Assembly: GCA_943371425.1 (NCBI GenBank)
Contig: CALRUR010000008.1
Location: forward strand, 1-64,000
Direction: 5' to 3'
Origin: CAJBVG01 sp943371425
GTDB taxonomy: Bacteria; Bacteroidota; Bacteroidia; Sphingobacteriales; Sphingobacteriaceae
Length of the DNA stretch: 64,000 nucleotides
The notes beneath the pieces were generated by a model. That model searched no databases and was not told where the DNA came from. It saw only the letters and a list, made by a program, of their open reading frames with translations. The position numbers were made by a program, and so were the translations under genes. Position 1 is the first letter of the stretch, and every line of letters starts with the position of its first letter. Positions 1-7,600 of the stretch are shown here, in pieces.

Positions 1-50
1 CCGATTGCAAGCACCATCAAACTAAAAATATATTTACGAATGTTCATCAT
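1..50 (-). CDS. Partial exported protein, N-terminus only
   Basis: The reverse strand from position 50 opens with two consecutive ATG codons and reads MMNIRKYIFSLMVLAIG before the window ends. A basic start followed by a hydrophobic run is typical of a Sec signal peptide, so the product is probably exported. Its ATG overlaps the TAA of the PorV/PorQ gene (TAATG, 48-52), which implies translational coupling and one operon. Nothing of the mature protein is visible, so no function is offered. Confidence 0.6.
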   Translation of the reverse strand, partial: MMNIRKYIFSLMVLAI

Positions 51-1051
51 TATCTGCTTTCTTTATTAATTGATAATTGCAAGCCAATTTGTTGTGCAAA
101 ACCTAAGTAAGGATGTGGATCTGCAGCATAATCAACTCGCAGTGGATGCCTGCCTACACGAGTTCTAATGCCCATACCAAAAGTTGGCATGCTAGCATCT
201 TTCACTCCTAATTTATATCCTGCGCGTACCGAAATTAAATTCATCCAAGCATACTCTACACCTAAACGAATGTTCTCCGAATTATCATTCGGGTGGTGTA
301 ATTCTGCAGCTACTTGTATGGAGTTACGATCGTTTTTATAAGGCACTAAAGATATTCCCATTTTAAATAAAGTAGGCGCGGCGTAGTTATTAATATCAGG
401 ATTGTTAGAACTAAAGGTAGTAAGCGATTTTGTTTCGCCATCTATTTTTGTATTTACTCCAAAATTATTTAAGAACACTGCGAAGCGCAAATCTTTAAAA
501 TCTGTTTTGTATAAAAATCCTAAATCCAACATACCCGAATGAACGGTGTACTGATCGATGCCTTCATAAATATATTTTACACTTACACCGTAGCTAAAAT
601 AATCTGATAGAATTTTTGCATAACTCGCACCCATTGCCAAATTCTGCGTATAGAAATATTGCCCTGTTCCACCTGGTTGAAATTCTGTACGTACTTCCAT
701 GGCATCAGACCTAAACGATTGCATGTTTAAACTCCACACGCTGTATTTTTTAGTTGGCAAAATTACACTCAAATAAGAGTTTTGCATATCCGAAAAATAC
801 ATGGAGTTAGAGAGTACATAGGTTTGTTGCTTCACATCCACCATAGTTGCGGGGTTAATGTTTGCTGCATACCCATCGCCTGTTACTGCAATACCTGCAC
901 CACCCATAGCTGTTTGCCTAGGGCTGCTGCTCAGCTTTAAAAATGTGAAGGCTGCAGTACCTGCACGCTGCCCACCCAAATTCGGAATCAACTGCGCAGA
1001 AGCAATGCTTGCACTTATACTGAGTAATACTGTTATAATTATTCTATTCAT
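50..1051 (-). CDS. PorV/PorQ family outer-membrane protein
   Basis: This 333-residue protein starts at the ATG at 1051, where MNRIIITVLLSISASIASA forms a clean signal peptide; an in-frame codon at 1066 would only put five residues before it. The mature part begins with QLIPNLGGQRAGTAAF, then AMGGAGIA and an N-P-A-T-M motif, followed by alternating beta-strand patterning to the C-terminus. This is the arrangement of the FadL-like PorV/PorQ beta-barrel family, which shuttles T9SS cargo or supports surface attachment. It lies downstream of a TonB receptor and overlaps the next gene by two bases. True PorV usually sits beside porU, which is not seen here, so it may be a PorV-like paralogue. Confidence 0.8.
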   Translation of the reverse strand: MNRIIITVLLSISASIASAQLIPNLGGQRAGTAAFTFLKLSSSPRQTAMGGAGIAVTGDGYAANINPATMVDVKQQTYVLSNSMYFSDMQNSYLSVILPTKKYSVWSLNMQSFRSDAMEVRTEFQPGGTGQYFYTQNLAMGASYAKILSDYFSYGVSVKYIYEGIDQYTVHSGMLDLGFLYKTDFKDLRFAVFLNNFGVNTKIDGETKSLTTFSSNNPDINNYAAPTLFKMGISLVPYKNDRNSIQVAAELHHPNDNSENIRLGVEYAWMNLISVRAGYKLGVKDASMPTFGMGIRTRVGRHPLRVDYAADPHPYLGFAQQIGLQLSINKESR

Positions 1052-1122
1052 TTGTGTCTGAACCAAAATTTCTTCTTTCTATTTATTGCATTCTACTTTC
1101 AAAATTCTACCAATTTGGCTCC

Positions 1123-1160
1123 AATTAGCTAATTGGCTAATTAGCTAATTAGCTAATTAA
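1123..1160. repeat. Tandem TTAGCTAA word repeat
   Basis: Between the TonB receptor and the PorV/PorQ gene, the 8-base self-complementary word AGCTAATT is repeated about four times with one variant copy (AATTGGCT). Because the word is palindromic, the array can fold on either strand. The same word occurs once more at 61901-61914. It runs into the stop codon of the receptor gene. Confidence 0.7.
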
Positions 1161-3967
1161 AACTGCCAACTCAACCCTATCATCATTTGCCTTGGGGTTA
1201 AAAACCTTGCAGGGTTAAATGGTGGCGCTCCGTTATCTTGTGGATCTGGGTAGTTAGGATCTCTAAAACCATTTGGTAGTTGATCTCCTAATTCATACGC
1301 CTTTCCTGTAACCGGATTTATGATGGCTGCATTTTTATTGTTAAATAAATTTTTTACTTCAAAACTAAAACTCAACAATTGATCTTTTTTCAATGGGAAA
1401 TCTCTTGTTATTCTGATGTCGGTATTCCACCATGGGCTGCCTAATTCGGAGAATGGATTTTTTTCATCTGCCTCGTAAATTGGTCGGCCAGTTGGTGCAG
1501 TTCCATTTTGATAATACGGCGTATAACGTAAACCAGATTTGTAGGTGGATGTAAAGAACACTCTAAATCTGTTTAAGCTAACATTGAAAATTCTGAATGA
1601 AGTATCGGGTTTAAAAATTACCAATAATTTTAAATCAAGCGGTCGGTCCCAAGCCAAGTACTGCTCTACAGTTGGCGATACTGCACCGTTTTGTAAAATT
1701 TGTAATTGCGACTCTTGTGCTGAGTTTGATTTACCCGTTGCAATTTGATAAGCGGTACTAAAACTTGCCGATAAATATTTTTTAATTCGGCGGTTAAATG
1801 TTACTTCGAATCCGCGGATACGTGCATAATCTTGGTTTATGCTGAAATTCTTTTCAACGAAACGACCTGTTTGATCTTTCACAATAATTCTGCGACTCAC
1901 AATGTAGTCGAACTTATCATTATAAAAAGCAGTTGCCGTTATTGCGAAGTTAGAAGTTACTTGTGTTTTTATTCCTACCTCATACGAAACGGTTACTTCC
2001 GGATTTAAATCTGGATTCCCTAAGTTTGATAAGAAAGATCTGTTTTGATAAACAGGATCTAAACCTGCATACACAAAACGCGGGTGAGGCAATCTGCTTA
2101 AATGACCGTAGTTAAAATACAATACATTGTTTTCTGAAACAGGGAAGGAAACTCTCAACTTTGGTAACAACCGAAATTTGAAACGGCGACCAAAAACATC
2201 TGTAGAATTATTGGTATAACTTTCGCGAATAGCATCAATTACTGGAGCTGCAGGATCTTCCACCGCATTATCAACAAACTTACCCGGAGCCCAATAATTT
2301 AAACGCAATCCGAGGTTTACAATAATTCCTTTGTAACGTAATTCATCTTGCACATAAATACCACCTGTTGCTGGTTTCACTTTCCAAATATCATTACTCT
2401 GGCCAATACTGCTAGAGGCAGTGGTAGTGGTATCATCAATAATAATTGGTGCACCAATCCATGGGCGAGTAACATCTACCCATTGGTATTCTTGTTCTTT
2501 ATGTTCTATACCGAAACTAATGAAGTTCGTTTTATTAGGAGTATAATTGAATTTTACTTTGAATGTATTTTCGATGGCGTAATGATCGTGCCATAGCGTA
2601 GAAACCCCGCCGTTGTTATATAATCCGGGACCAGGATTTACAAAAATAACAGAGTCGTTCGGGTTATAAATAGTTACCGGATCGGAAACAATAGATTGCG
2701 GATCGTAAATTTGATCGATCGTTGATGGGCGGAACGGGCGACCATTTGCATCTGCACGCAAGTTGGTAAACAAACGAGCGAAAGAAACATCCATTGATAA
2801 TTTAGGACTAAATAAATTTAAATATTGAATAATGGTTAAGTTGGATTTGTGCGTGTAAGTAGTTGCATTATCCATGTTCAAACTAAACAAGTATTGATAA
2901 CCCGGAGTTACGATGGCGTTGTTACCAATAATTTGTAATGAACGAGTATTTTGATTGATGTTTAATGAATTTTGATTAGAGATAGATAATTTTCTACCTG
3001 GTTTAATGTTGTAAGTAATTTTAAAAGTGTTCGACCATTTGTTGTCTTCGCGAGGAGCAAAAATAGAATCGTTGTTAGGCAATAAAGAAGAGTGTAATTG
3101 TTTGGCTGGTGTTTTAAAGAACTCATCCGTTAACTCCATATTGAAACTGGTAAAGAAGGTAATTTTTTTCTTCGTACCAGGTATTGGGCCGCTTAATGAA
3201 AGGCTAAGCATATCTGTATTCCATTGCGACTTCTCATTAAAACCTAAGTTATCTCTGAAGTAAGCACCACCGAAACGATAACGATCAGAACCTTCGCGAA
3301 TACGAGTTAATACCACACCCGAAGTTCCTTCGCCGTATTCTGCACCTACTCCTCCTGTAATTACTTCAATATCGTTAATAGCATTGGCTGCAATCTCCAC
3401 CCCAAAACCTGTACCTGCTAAAGGGTCTTGCGCATTTATACCATCTACTAAATATTGTGTTTCGTAAACACGTCCACCACGAATTTGTAAGCCATCGGGG
3501 TTCTGACTTACCCCTGCTTGGTTGGCTACAATAGATTGAACGTCTTTAACGCTCATGTCTTTTATATCTTCTGAAGTTACTTTGGTACTCGATTTTCCCG
3601 ACTCTAAATCAACAATTGTTTTTTGCCCGAGTACTTCTACCACTCCAATTTCTGTACTTACTTCACTTAATTGCAAGTTCAAAGTTGTAGTGCCGCCGGC
3701 GGTAACTTTTACTCCATTATAAATTAATTCTTTATAACCTAAGTACACTACTTTAAGTGTATAGTCGCCGGGTTTTACATTTGTTAAGGTGTAATTACCA
3801 TTAAAATCTGTAGGCACTGCTAGGTAGGTACCCACAATACTTACAGTGGCACCAATTATGGTTTCCTTCGTTTTTTTGTCGATAACCTTTCCTTTTATGG
3901 TTCCGCTTTGTGCATGGGTTTGCAGGGCGGCGGCAAGTACAATAATGGTAATTAAAATTCTTCTCAT
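1157..3967 (-). CDS. TonB-dependent receptor with carboxypeptidase-regulatory domain
   Basis: This 936-residue outer-membrane receptor should take up a bound ligand using TonB energy. After a signal peptide ending LQTHA, residues about 22-100 form a CarboxypepD_reg-like domain (IKGKVIDKKTKETIIGATVSI). A plug domain follows at about 120-225, with LQIRGGRVYETQYLVDGI and GAEYGEGTSGVV. The remainder is a long beta-barrel ending in WQF, the aromatic terminus expected of outer-membrane barrels. No SusD partner is adjacent, so a glycan-utilisation role is not supported; the ligand is unknown. The neighbours are a PorV-like protein downstream and a lipoprotein gene upstream, beyond the repeat-flanked GxxExxY gene. 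The family assignment is firm. Confidence 0.93.
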   Translation of the reverse strand: MRRILITIIVLAAALQTHAQSGTIKGKVIDKKTKETIIGATVSIVGTYLAVPTDFNGNYTLTNVKPGDYTLKVVYLGYKELIYNGVKVTAGGTTTLNLQLSEVSTEIGVVEVLGQKTIVDLESGKSSTKVTSEDIKDMSVKDVQSIVANQAGVSQNPDGLQIRGGRVYETQYLVDGINAQDPLAGTGFGVEIAANAINDIEVITGGVGAEYGEGTSGVVLTRIREGSDRYRFGGAYFRDNLGFNEKSQWNTDMLSLSLSGPIPGTKKKITFFTSFNMELTDEFFKTPAKQLHSSLLPNNDSIFAPREDNKWSNTFKITYNIKPGRKLSISNQNSLNINQNTRSLQIIGNNAIVTPGYQYLFSLNMDNATTYTHKSNLTIIQYLNLFSPKLSMDVSFARLFTNLRADANGRPFRPSTIDQIYDPQSIVSDPVTIYNPNDSVIFVNPGPGLYNNGGVSTLWHDHYAIENTFKVKFNYTPNKTNFISFGIEHKEQEYQWVDVTRPWIGAPIIIDDTTTTASSSIGQSNDIWKVKPATGGIYVQDELRYKGIIVNLGLRLNYWAPGKFVDNAVEDPAAPVIDAIRESYTNNSTDVFGRRFKFRLLPKLRVSFPVSENNVLYFNYGHLSRLPHPRFVYAGLDPVYQNRSFLSNLGNPDLNPEVTVSYEVGIKTQVTSNFAITATAFYNDKFDYIVSRRIIVKDQTGRFVEKNFSINQDYARIRGFEVTFNRRIKKYLSASFSTAYQIATGKSNSAQESQLQILQNGAVSPTVEQYLAWDRPLDLKLLVIFKPDTSFRIFNVSLNRFRVFFTSTYKSGLRYTPYYQNGTAPTGRPIYEADEKNPFSELGSPWWNTDIRITRDFPLKKDQLLSFSFEVKNLFNNKNAAIINPVTGKAYELGDQLPNGFRDPNYPDPQDNGAPPFNPARFLTPRQMMIGLSWQF

Positions 3968-4018
3968 ATCATTATCTCTGTTTAGAGTAAATTCACAATT
4001 TTATTGTTAGTTTTTTTT

Positions 4019-4085
4019 CTTTTACACAGAGGCACAGAGAGCACAGAGTAAGTTACTCTGTGTGCTCGGTGTCTCTGTGTAAAAG
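4019..4085. repeat. 67-base CACAGAG hairpin repeat, copy 1
   Basis: Two 33-base arms around a single central base match at 29 of 33 positions, beginning CTTTTACACAGAG and ending CTCTGTGTAAAAG. Within each arm the word CACAGAG recurs. A T-run precedes it and ATTTTT follows. It ends six bases before the stop codon of the GxxExxY gene. Copy 2 lies on the other side of that gene in the same orientation and differs at only four of 67 positions. Confidence 0.95.
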
Positions 4086-4090
4086 ATTTT

Positions 4091-4462
4091 TCAATTAATC
4101 AATCTCGTTATTCCGTCTTTCAAAAAAGGAACATTAAAATTAATCAGCAAGCCCATTTTCTTATTCGATAATTTTAAATAAGTTAATAATTGAGATTTAT
4201 GAACAGGCAATATATTTTCAATCGCTTTCAATTCAAGTATTAATCTATCATCAACTAAAATATCAACAAAAAAAACTTTATCTAATTCTTCTCCTTTATA
4301 AATAATTTTTAAAGGAACATTCTCTTTGCAAAAAATATTCTTTCTATTTAGTTCCTTTATCAGGCATTCTTGATAAACTGATTCTAATAATCCTGGACCT
4401 AAAGTTTTATGAACTTCAATTGAAGCTCCAATTACCAATTTTGTTAAATCATTCATCTCCAT
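4091..4462 (-). CDS. GxxExxY protein, PD-(D/E)XK nuclease-like
   Basis: This 123-residue protein starts at the ATG at 4462, preceded eight bases upstream by a strong AGGAG Shine-Dalgarno sequence that is uncommon in this phylum; a GTG one codon earlier is less likely. It carries the family signature GPGLLESVY (G24, E27, Y30), then D67 and E77-x-K79 in VDILVDDRLILELKAI, and H88 and Q91, the layout of a PD-(D/E)XK nuclease fold. The family is widespread, and its substrate and biological role are not established. It has no signal peptide and is bracketed by two almost identical 67-base hairpins, as if it were a small cassette inserted between the lipoprotein and TonB receptor genes. Catalytic activity is an inference from motif residues only. 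Confidence 0.9.
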   Translation of the reverse strand: MEMNDLTKLVIGASIEVHKTLGPGLLESVYQECLIKELNRKNIFCKENVPLKIIYKGEELDKVFFVDILVDDRLILELKAIENILPVHKSQLLTYLKLSNKKMGLLINFNVPFLKDGITRLIN

Positions 4463-4484
4463 CACAAATCTCCTTTATTTTTTT

Positions 4485-4551
4485 CTTTTACACAGAGGCA
4501 CAGAGAGCACAGAGTTAGCTTCTCTGTGTGCTCTGTGTCTCTGTGTAAAAG
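4485..4551. repeat. 67-base CACAGAG hairpin repeat, copy 2
   Basis: Second copy of the palindromic repeat, on the 5' side of the GxxExxY gene. It begins and ends with the same CTTTTACACAGAG and CTCTGTGTAAAAG arms as copy 1. Three of the four differences between copies are at the tip of the hairpin. A T-run precedes it and ATTTTTTTT follows, so flanking bases are also shared with copy 1. Confidence 0.95.
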
Positions 4552-4581
4552 ATTTTTTTTAATTAATATATTTATATAATA

Positions 4582-6090
4582 CTACCATCCAAACTCATCC
4601 ATAAAAACCTTCTCAAAAAACTTCTTCAATTCATCTTGCTGCCCATTGCCATCTGCATCGGCTTGAAGTTTATATAAATCCATACTGAAAAATATCTGAT
4701 TGGTTTGGCTGCTTACGTTTAGTGTTTTCGCACACATGGTACGAGTGGTGGTTACTCCGTTAGTTCTTCTAATTTGTGCTTTATACACAGGCAATGCACT
4801 CGACTTTGCAAAGAAAGGATCTACCGCATCGGCGAAGTTGCTTACTTTAAGTGTTGGGAAACCAATAGCATTTACTGCATCGGGCACTAGTAGAGAATCT
4901 ACTGGTAAGGATGCTTTTTGGTTGGCTGCAAAAAAGGTTTGGAAACTATCTGCAGGTGTGTATTGAAACAAGGTGGATGATTTTGAAAATGCACCAGTGT
5001 TTGCATTGTTATCTATATCAGTAGCAATTAATAATTTACCACCTTGGTTTAAGTAATCTTGGAAAGCACCAGAGCCATCTTCTAACAACATAAAACCAGG
5101 CGCTACTGAACGAGCATTATCAGAATAAATAAAAATTTTATCGTATAAATTCATCATCAACAAAAACGTAGGGCGCCATAACTTAGGGAAGTAGGCATTA
5201 GATTGGCGGTAGAAATCATAATAATCAAAAGCACCATAAGCAGATGAAATAGCCGCTCTATAAACCACGTCGGCATTTGGAGTGGTAGCAATGTTAAAAG
5301 CATCAAGTACTAAAAGATCGGAGGTTTTTCTGCGCAAAATAAATGGATTGAGCGAGTCTACTAAACTCTCTGCACCCGATAAATCTTTTACTTTAATGTA
5401 TATGGTATTAGCCGATCCAACTACTAAGCCGTTAATTTTTTTATTAAGGTTGATAGAGCTATTGCCTGCATAAACAGAGGCAGTAGAACTTCCATTTGCT
5501 TCAGGGTTATCGGTTACAAAACTTGCAAAGTTGAAATTTTTAGAAATGGCAAACCATGTTCCGTTATTAATTTTTATATATACAGAATCTAAGGTTGCAG
5601 CACCGTCTAAATCATTGGCGGTCCAGAAAATAGAGAACACAGAATACACAGAATCTCCTTTGATATAATTCCTATCCATAGCAATGGTAGGCAATGTATT
5701 CTTAATAGGAATTTTTATAAAGGCAGGTGTTTTATCTTTATTCCCATCGTTATCAATGGCACGTACATAAAAATTAATATCGGTAGTATCGGTGCCTGCG
5801 TTTAATGAAAAACGAAAGGTAGAATCTTGCTCGCTGGTGTAGGCCCAATTTATATTATCAAAAGAAATTTCGTAACCGGTAACGTACCCGTCTTTATCAT
5901 CTGCCGACCAGTTCATTTCTACCACGGCATTTAAACGATCGGTTCCTGAACGGTTAATGCTCGATAAAAATATTTTTGTATCGGGGTCGGTATTGGGTTT
6001 TAACTCATCTTCCTTTTTACAAGAAAAAAGCAGACTTAACATTAGTACGCCAAACAGCGCTCTATGGCTCAAATTAAAGGTTTTTATCAT
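4582..6090 (-). CDS. Lipoprotein with Fn3/Ig-like domains
   Basis: This is a 502-residue lipoprotein: the signal ends LSLLFSC with the lipidated cysteine at residue 24, followed by KKEDE. Residues about 35-130 (NWSADDKDGYVTGYEISFD) and 135-250 look like two fibronectin- or cadherin-like beta-sandwich modules. The C-terminal half contains DKIFIYSDN and QGGKLLIATD, an alternating strand-helix pattern that suggests an alpha/beta domain with a glutamine-amidotransferase-like fold, though no catalytic triad is evident. It is the next gene upstream of the TonB receptor once the GxxExxY cassette is ignored, so it may assist that receptor. No named family is recognised; the function is unknown. Confidence 0.75.
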   Translation of the reverse strand: MIKTFNLSHRALFGVLMLSLLFSCKKEDELKPNTDPDTKIFLSSINRSGTDRLNAVVEMNWSADDKDGYVTGYEISFDNINWAYTSEQDSTFRFSLNAGTDTTDINFYVRAIDNDGNKDKTPAFIKIPIKNTLPTIAMDRNYIKGDSVYSVFSIFWTANDLDGAATLDSVYIKINNGTWFAISKNFNFASFVTDNPEANGSSTASVYAGNSSINLNKKINGLVVGSANTIYIKVKDLSGAESLVDSLNPFILRRKTSDLLVLDAFNIATTPNADVVYRAAISSAYGAFDYYDFYRQSNAYFPKLWRPTFLLMMNLYDKIFIYSDNARSVAPGFMLLEDGSGAFQDYLNQGGKLLIATDIDNNANTGAFSKSSTLFQYTPADSFQTFFAANQKASLPVDSLLVPDAVNAIGFPTLKVSNFADAVDPFFAKSSALPVYKAQIRRTNGVTTTRTMCAKTLNVSSQTNQIFFSMDLYKLQADADGNGQQDELKKFFEKVFMDEFGW

Positions 6091-6152
6091 AAAAATAAAT
6101 CGAGCTAAAATACTTGATTTTTAAGCAGAAAAAAAATATTCAAGGTTAAATC

Positions 6153-6974
6153 TTAGTAAATTCTCATACTAAATTGAAAGCCTTCAGAACGTAGGCTATT
6201 TAAAGGTTTAAAGTACAAAAAAGTGGGTTCCTTTTTATTTAAGCCATATTGGTAAGAGCCTTTATTGTATAAAACAGAGGATTGTGGTAAATTCTGGCTG
6301 AAATAATAGGGTAAAATACTCGAAATATCTTCTAAATCTTGAAATTCTGGCTTGCTCAATAGCAACATAAAAGGTAGTAATTCATTACAATAGCGCAGGC
6401 TGTTAAAGTCGCCAGAATATTGGTAGGATTCATTTTGAGCACAACTGCCTAAATTAGGTGCCATACAGAAATCATATTGGTCTTCAATAACTCCTATGTC
6501 GCCCCCAGAAGTTAATTGTCTTTTTAGTATTTGATTAACATAGCCAGTATCTGAATTGTAGACAAATTGAAGTGCAATTGGATTTTGTAATCGTTTGTAT
6601 TTTATAGTAGAAACCAAAGACCTCTTGGCTTCTCCAACTTGTGTATAGGCAATTTCAATATCTTCGCCTGCAGAGGAAATATCAATTAATTTGACAATTT
6701 TGTAATTTATATACTCTGGAATGTACTGCTTTGTGATGTTCGTTTTTTCATACTCTACTAAAATTTCTTGCCAAGCATAACCAATTCCAGTATCAAGTTT
6801 AAATATTAAATGGGTTTCCTTGAGATTGGTATCAGTGAAATACATATCCGTTACTCTATACCCAAAACTCACGGTATCTTTTGGAGGGTTTATGTAAGTG
6901 GCCTCGGGAGTGTAGGGGTCTTTCTTGCATGCTGCTAGCGCTAAGGCAAAGAATATGTAAATGTAAATTTTCAT
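6153..6974 (-). CDS. Hypothetical lipoprotein
   Basis: This 273-residue protein has a short signal ending ALALAAC, giving a lipidated cysteine at residue 16, then KKDPYTPEA. The mature part is rich in short beta strands and has a hydrophobic patch near LLPFMLLLSKPEF. Two cysteines (DFCMAPNLGSCAQ) may form a disulfide. It lies 62 bases upstream of the larger lipoprotein gene in the same direction, so co-transcription is plausible. I do not recognise the family, and nothing in the sequence gives a reaction or ligand. Confidence 0.7.
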   Translation of the reverse strand: MKIYIYIFFALALAACKKDPYTPEATYINPPKDTVSFGYRVTDMYFTDTNLKETHLIFKLDTGIGYAWQEILVEYEKTNITKQYIPEYINYKIVKLIDISSAGEDIEIAYTQVGEAKRSLVSTIKYKRLQNPIALQFVYNSDTGYVNQILKRQLTSGGDIGVIEDQYDFCMAPNLGSCAQNESYQYSGDFNSLRYCNELLPFMLLLSKPEFQDLEDISSILPYYFSQNLPQSSVLYNKGSYQYGLNKKEPTFLYFKPLNSLRSEGFQFSMRIY

Positions 6975-7060
6975 GCTTGGCGAATTGTACTTTGTACGTT
7001 GTACCTTGTATACTGTTATTTATAAAGTTACGGAATTGCTGTTTTATTTCCTTTTCTTTT

Positions 7061-7113
7061 GCGCTCTTTGCGTGAACGTTTTTATTTCACGCAAAGAACG
7101 CTAAGGAGCAAAG
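7061..7113. repeat. CGCAAAGA-type hairpin repeat
   Basis: The arms at 7065-7076 (TCTTTGCGTGAA) and 7086-7097 (TTCACGCAAAGA) are perfect 12-base complements with a 9-base loop, and weaker pairing extends outward. The right arm repeats the words GCAAAGA and GCTAAGG. It sits upstream of the 273-residue lipoprotein gene. It resembles in style, but not in sequence, the hairpins flanking the GxxExxY gene; here no gene is enclosed. Confidence 0.85.
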
Positions 7114-7189
7114 TAACAAAAGATAAAATTAAGAAAAAAATTAGGCGTTGGGGAAATCCTAATATCTAAATACTAAATTCTAATAAAAA

Positions 7190-7600
7190 CTAAAAAGCCT
7201 TGAAAGTAAATCTATATTGATTGTTATACAACACTAGCGTGTCTTTTATCAAACTCCAATTTTCTATATAACCAATGCTCTCCATAACTACTGACCAATT
7301 ACAAATAACTTGTGTACTGATGGACTTTAGATGCATTTTATTTGTAATAACTAACTGACTATTCTTAATTTGAAAAACGCCCATAAAATCACAAATGGCC
7401 AAGGAGTAATTCATTGGCCTTAATGTTGTATCAATTCGAAGAATTATATGGTGAGTACAGGTAGTATCAAGAATTGATAATTTGTCTTTCTCTACATCTA
7501 TCAATTTCCATTTGCCAACAAATGGGCATGTTTGAGCTATTAATGAGCTGCTTGATAGAATGAATGAAATAAAAAATAAAAAGCACTTAATATTTATCAT
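7190..7600 (-). CDS. Small exported protein, possibly lipocalin/META-like
   Basis: This 136-residue protein has a signal peptide ending SSSLIA, then QTCPFVGKWKLIDVEKDK. The G-K-W-K-L start followed by about seven short strands resembles small lipocalin-like or META-domain barrels, but the match is by eye and weak. Four cysteines could form disulfides. Its ATG overlaps the TGA of the upstream protease gene by four bases (ATGA at 7597-7600), so the two are translationally coupled. A role with the protease, for example as inhibitor or accessory factor, is only a guess from this coupling. Confidence 0.65.
   Translation of the reverse strand: MINIKCFLFFISFILSSSSLIAQTCPFVGKWKLIDVEKDKLSILDTTCTHHIILRIDTTLRPMNYSLAICDFMGVFQIKNSQLVITNKMHLKSISTQVICNWSVVMESIGYIENWSLIKDTLVLYNNQYRFTFKAF

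Noticed and set aside
1157..3967. SusCD polysaccharide-utilisation locus
   Set aside because: No SusD homologue or glycoside hydrolase is near the receptor, and the adjacent lipoproteins lack SusD features.
4011..4558. Classical insertion sequence around the GxxExxY gene
   Set aside because: The gene is not a transposase, the flanking repeats are direct copies of a palindrome instead of terminal inverted repeats of an IS, and no target-site duplication could be recognised in the AT-rich flanks.
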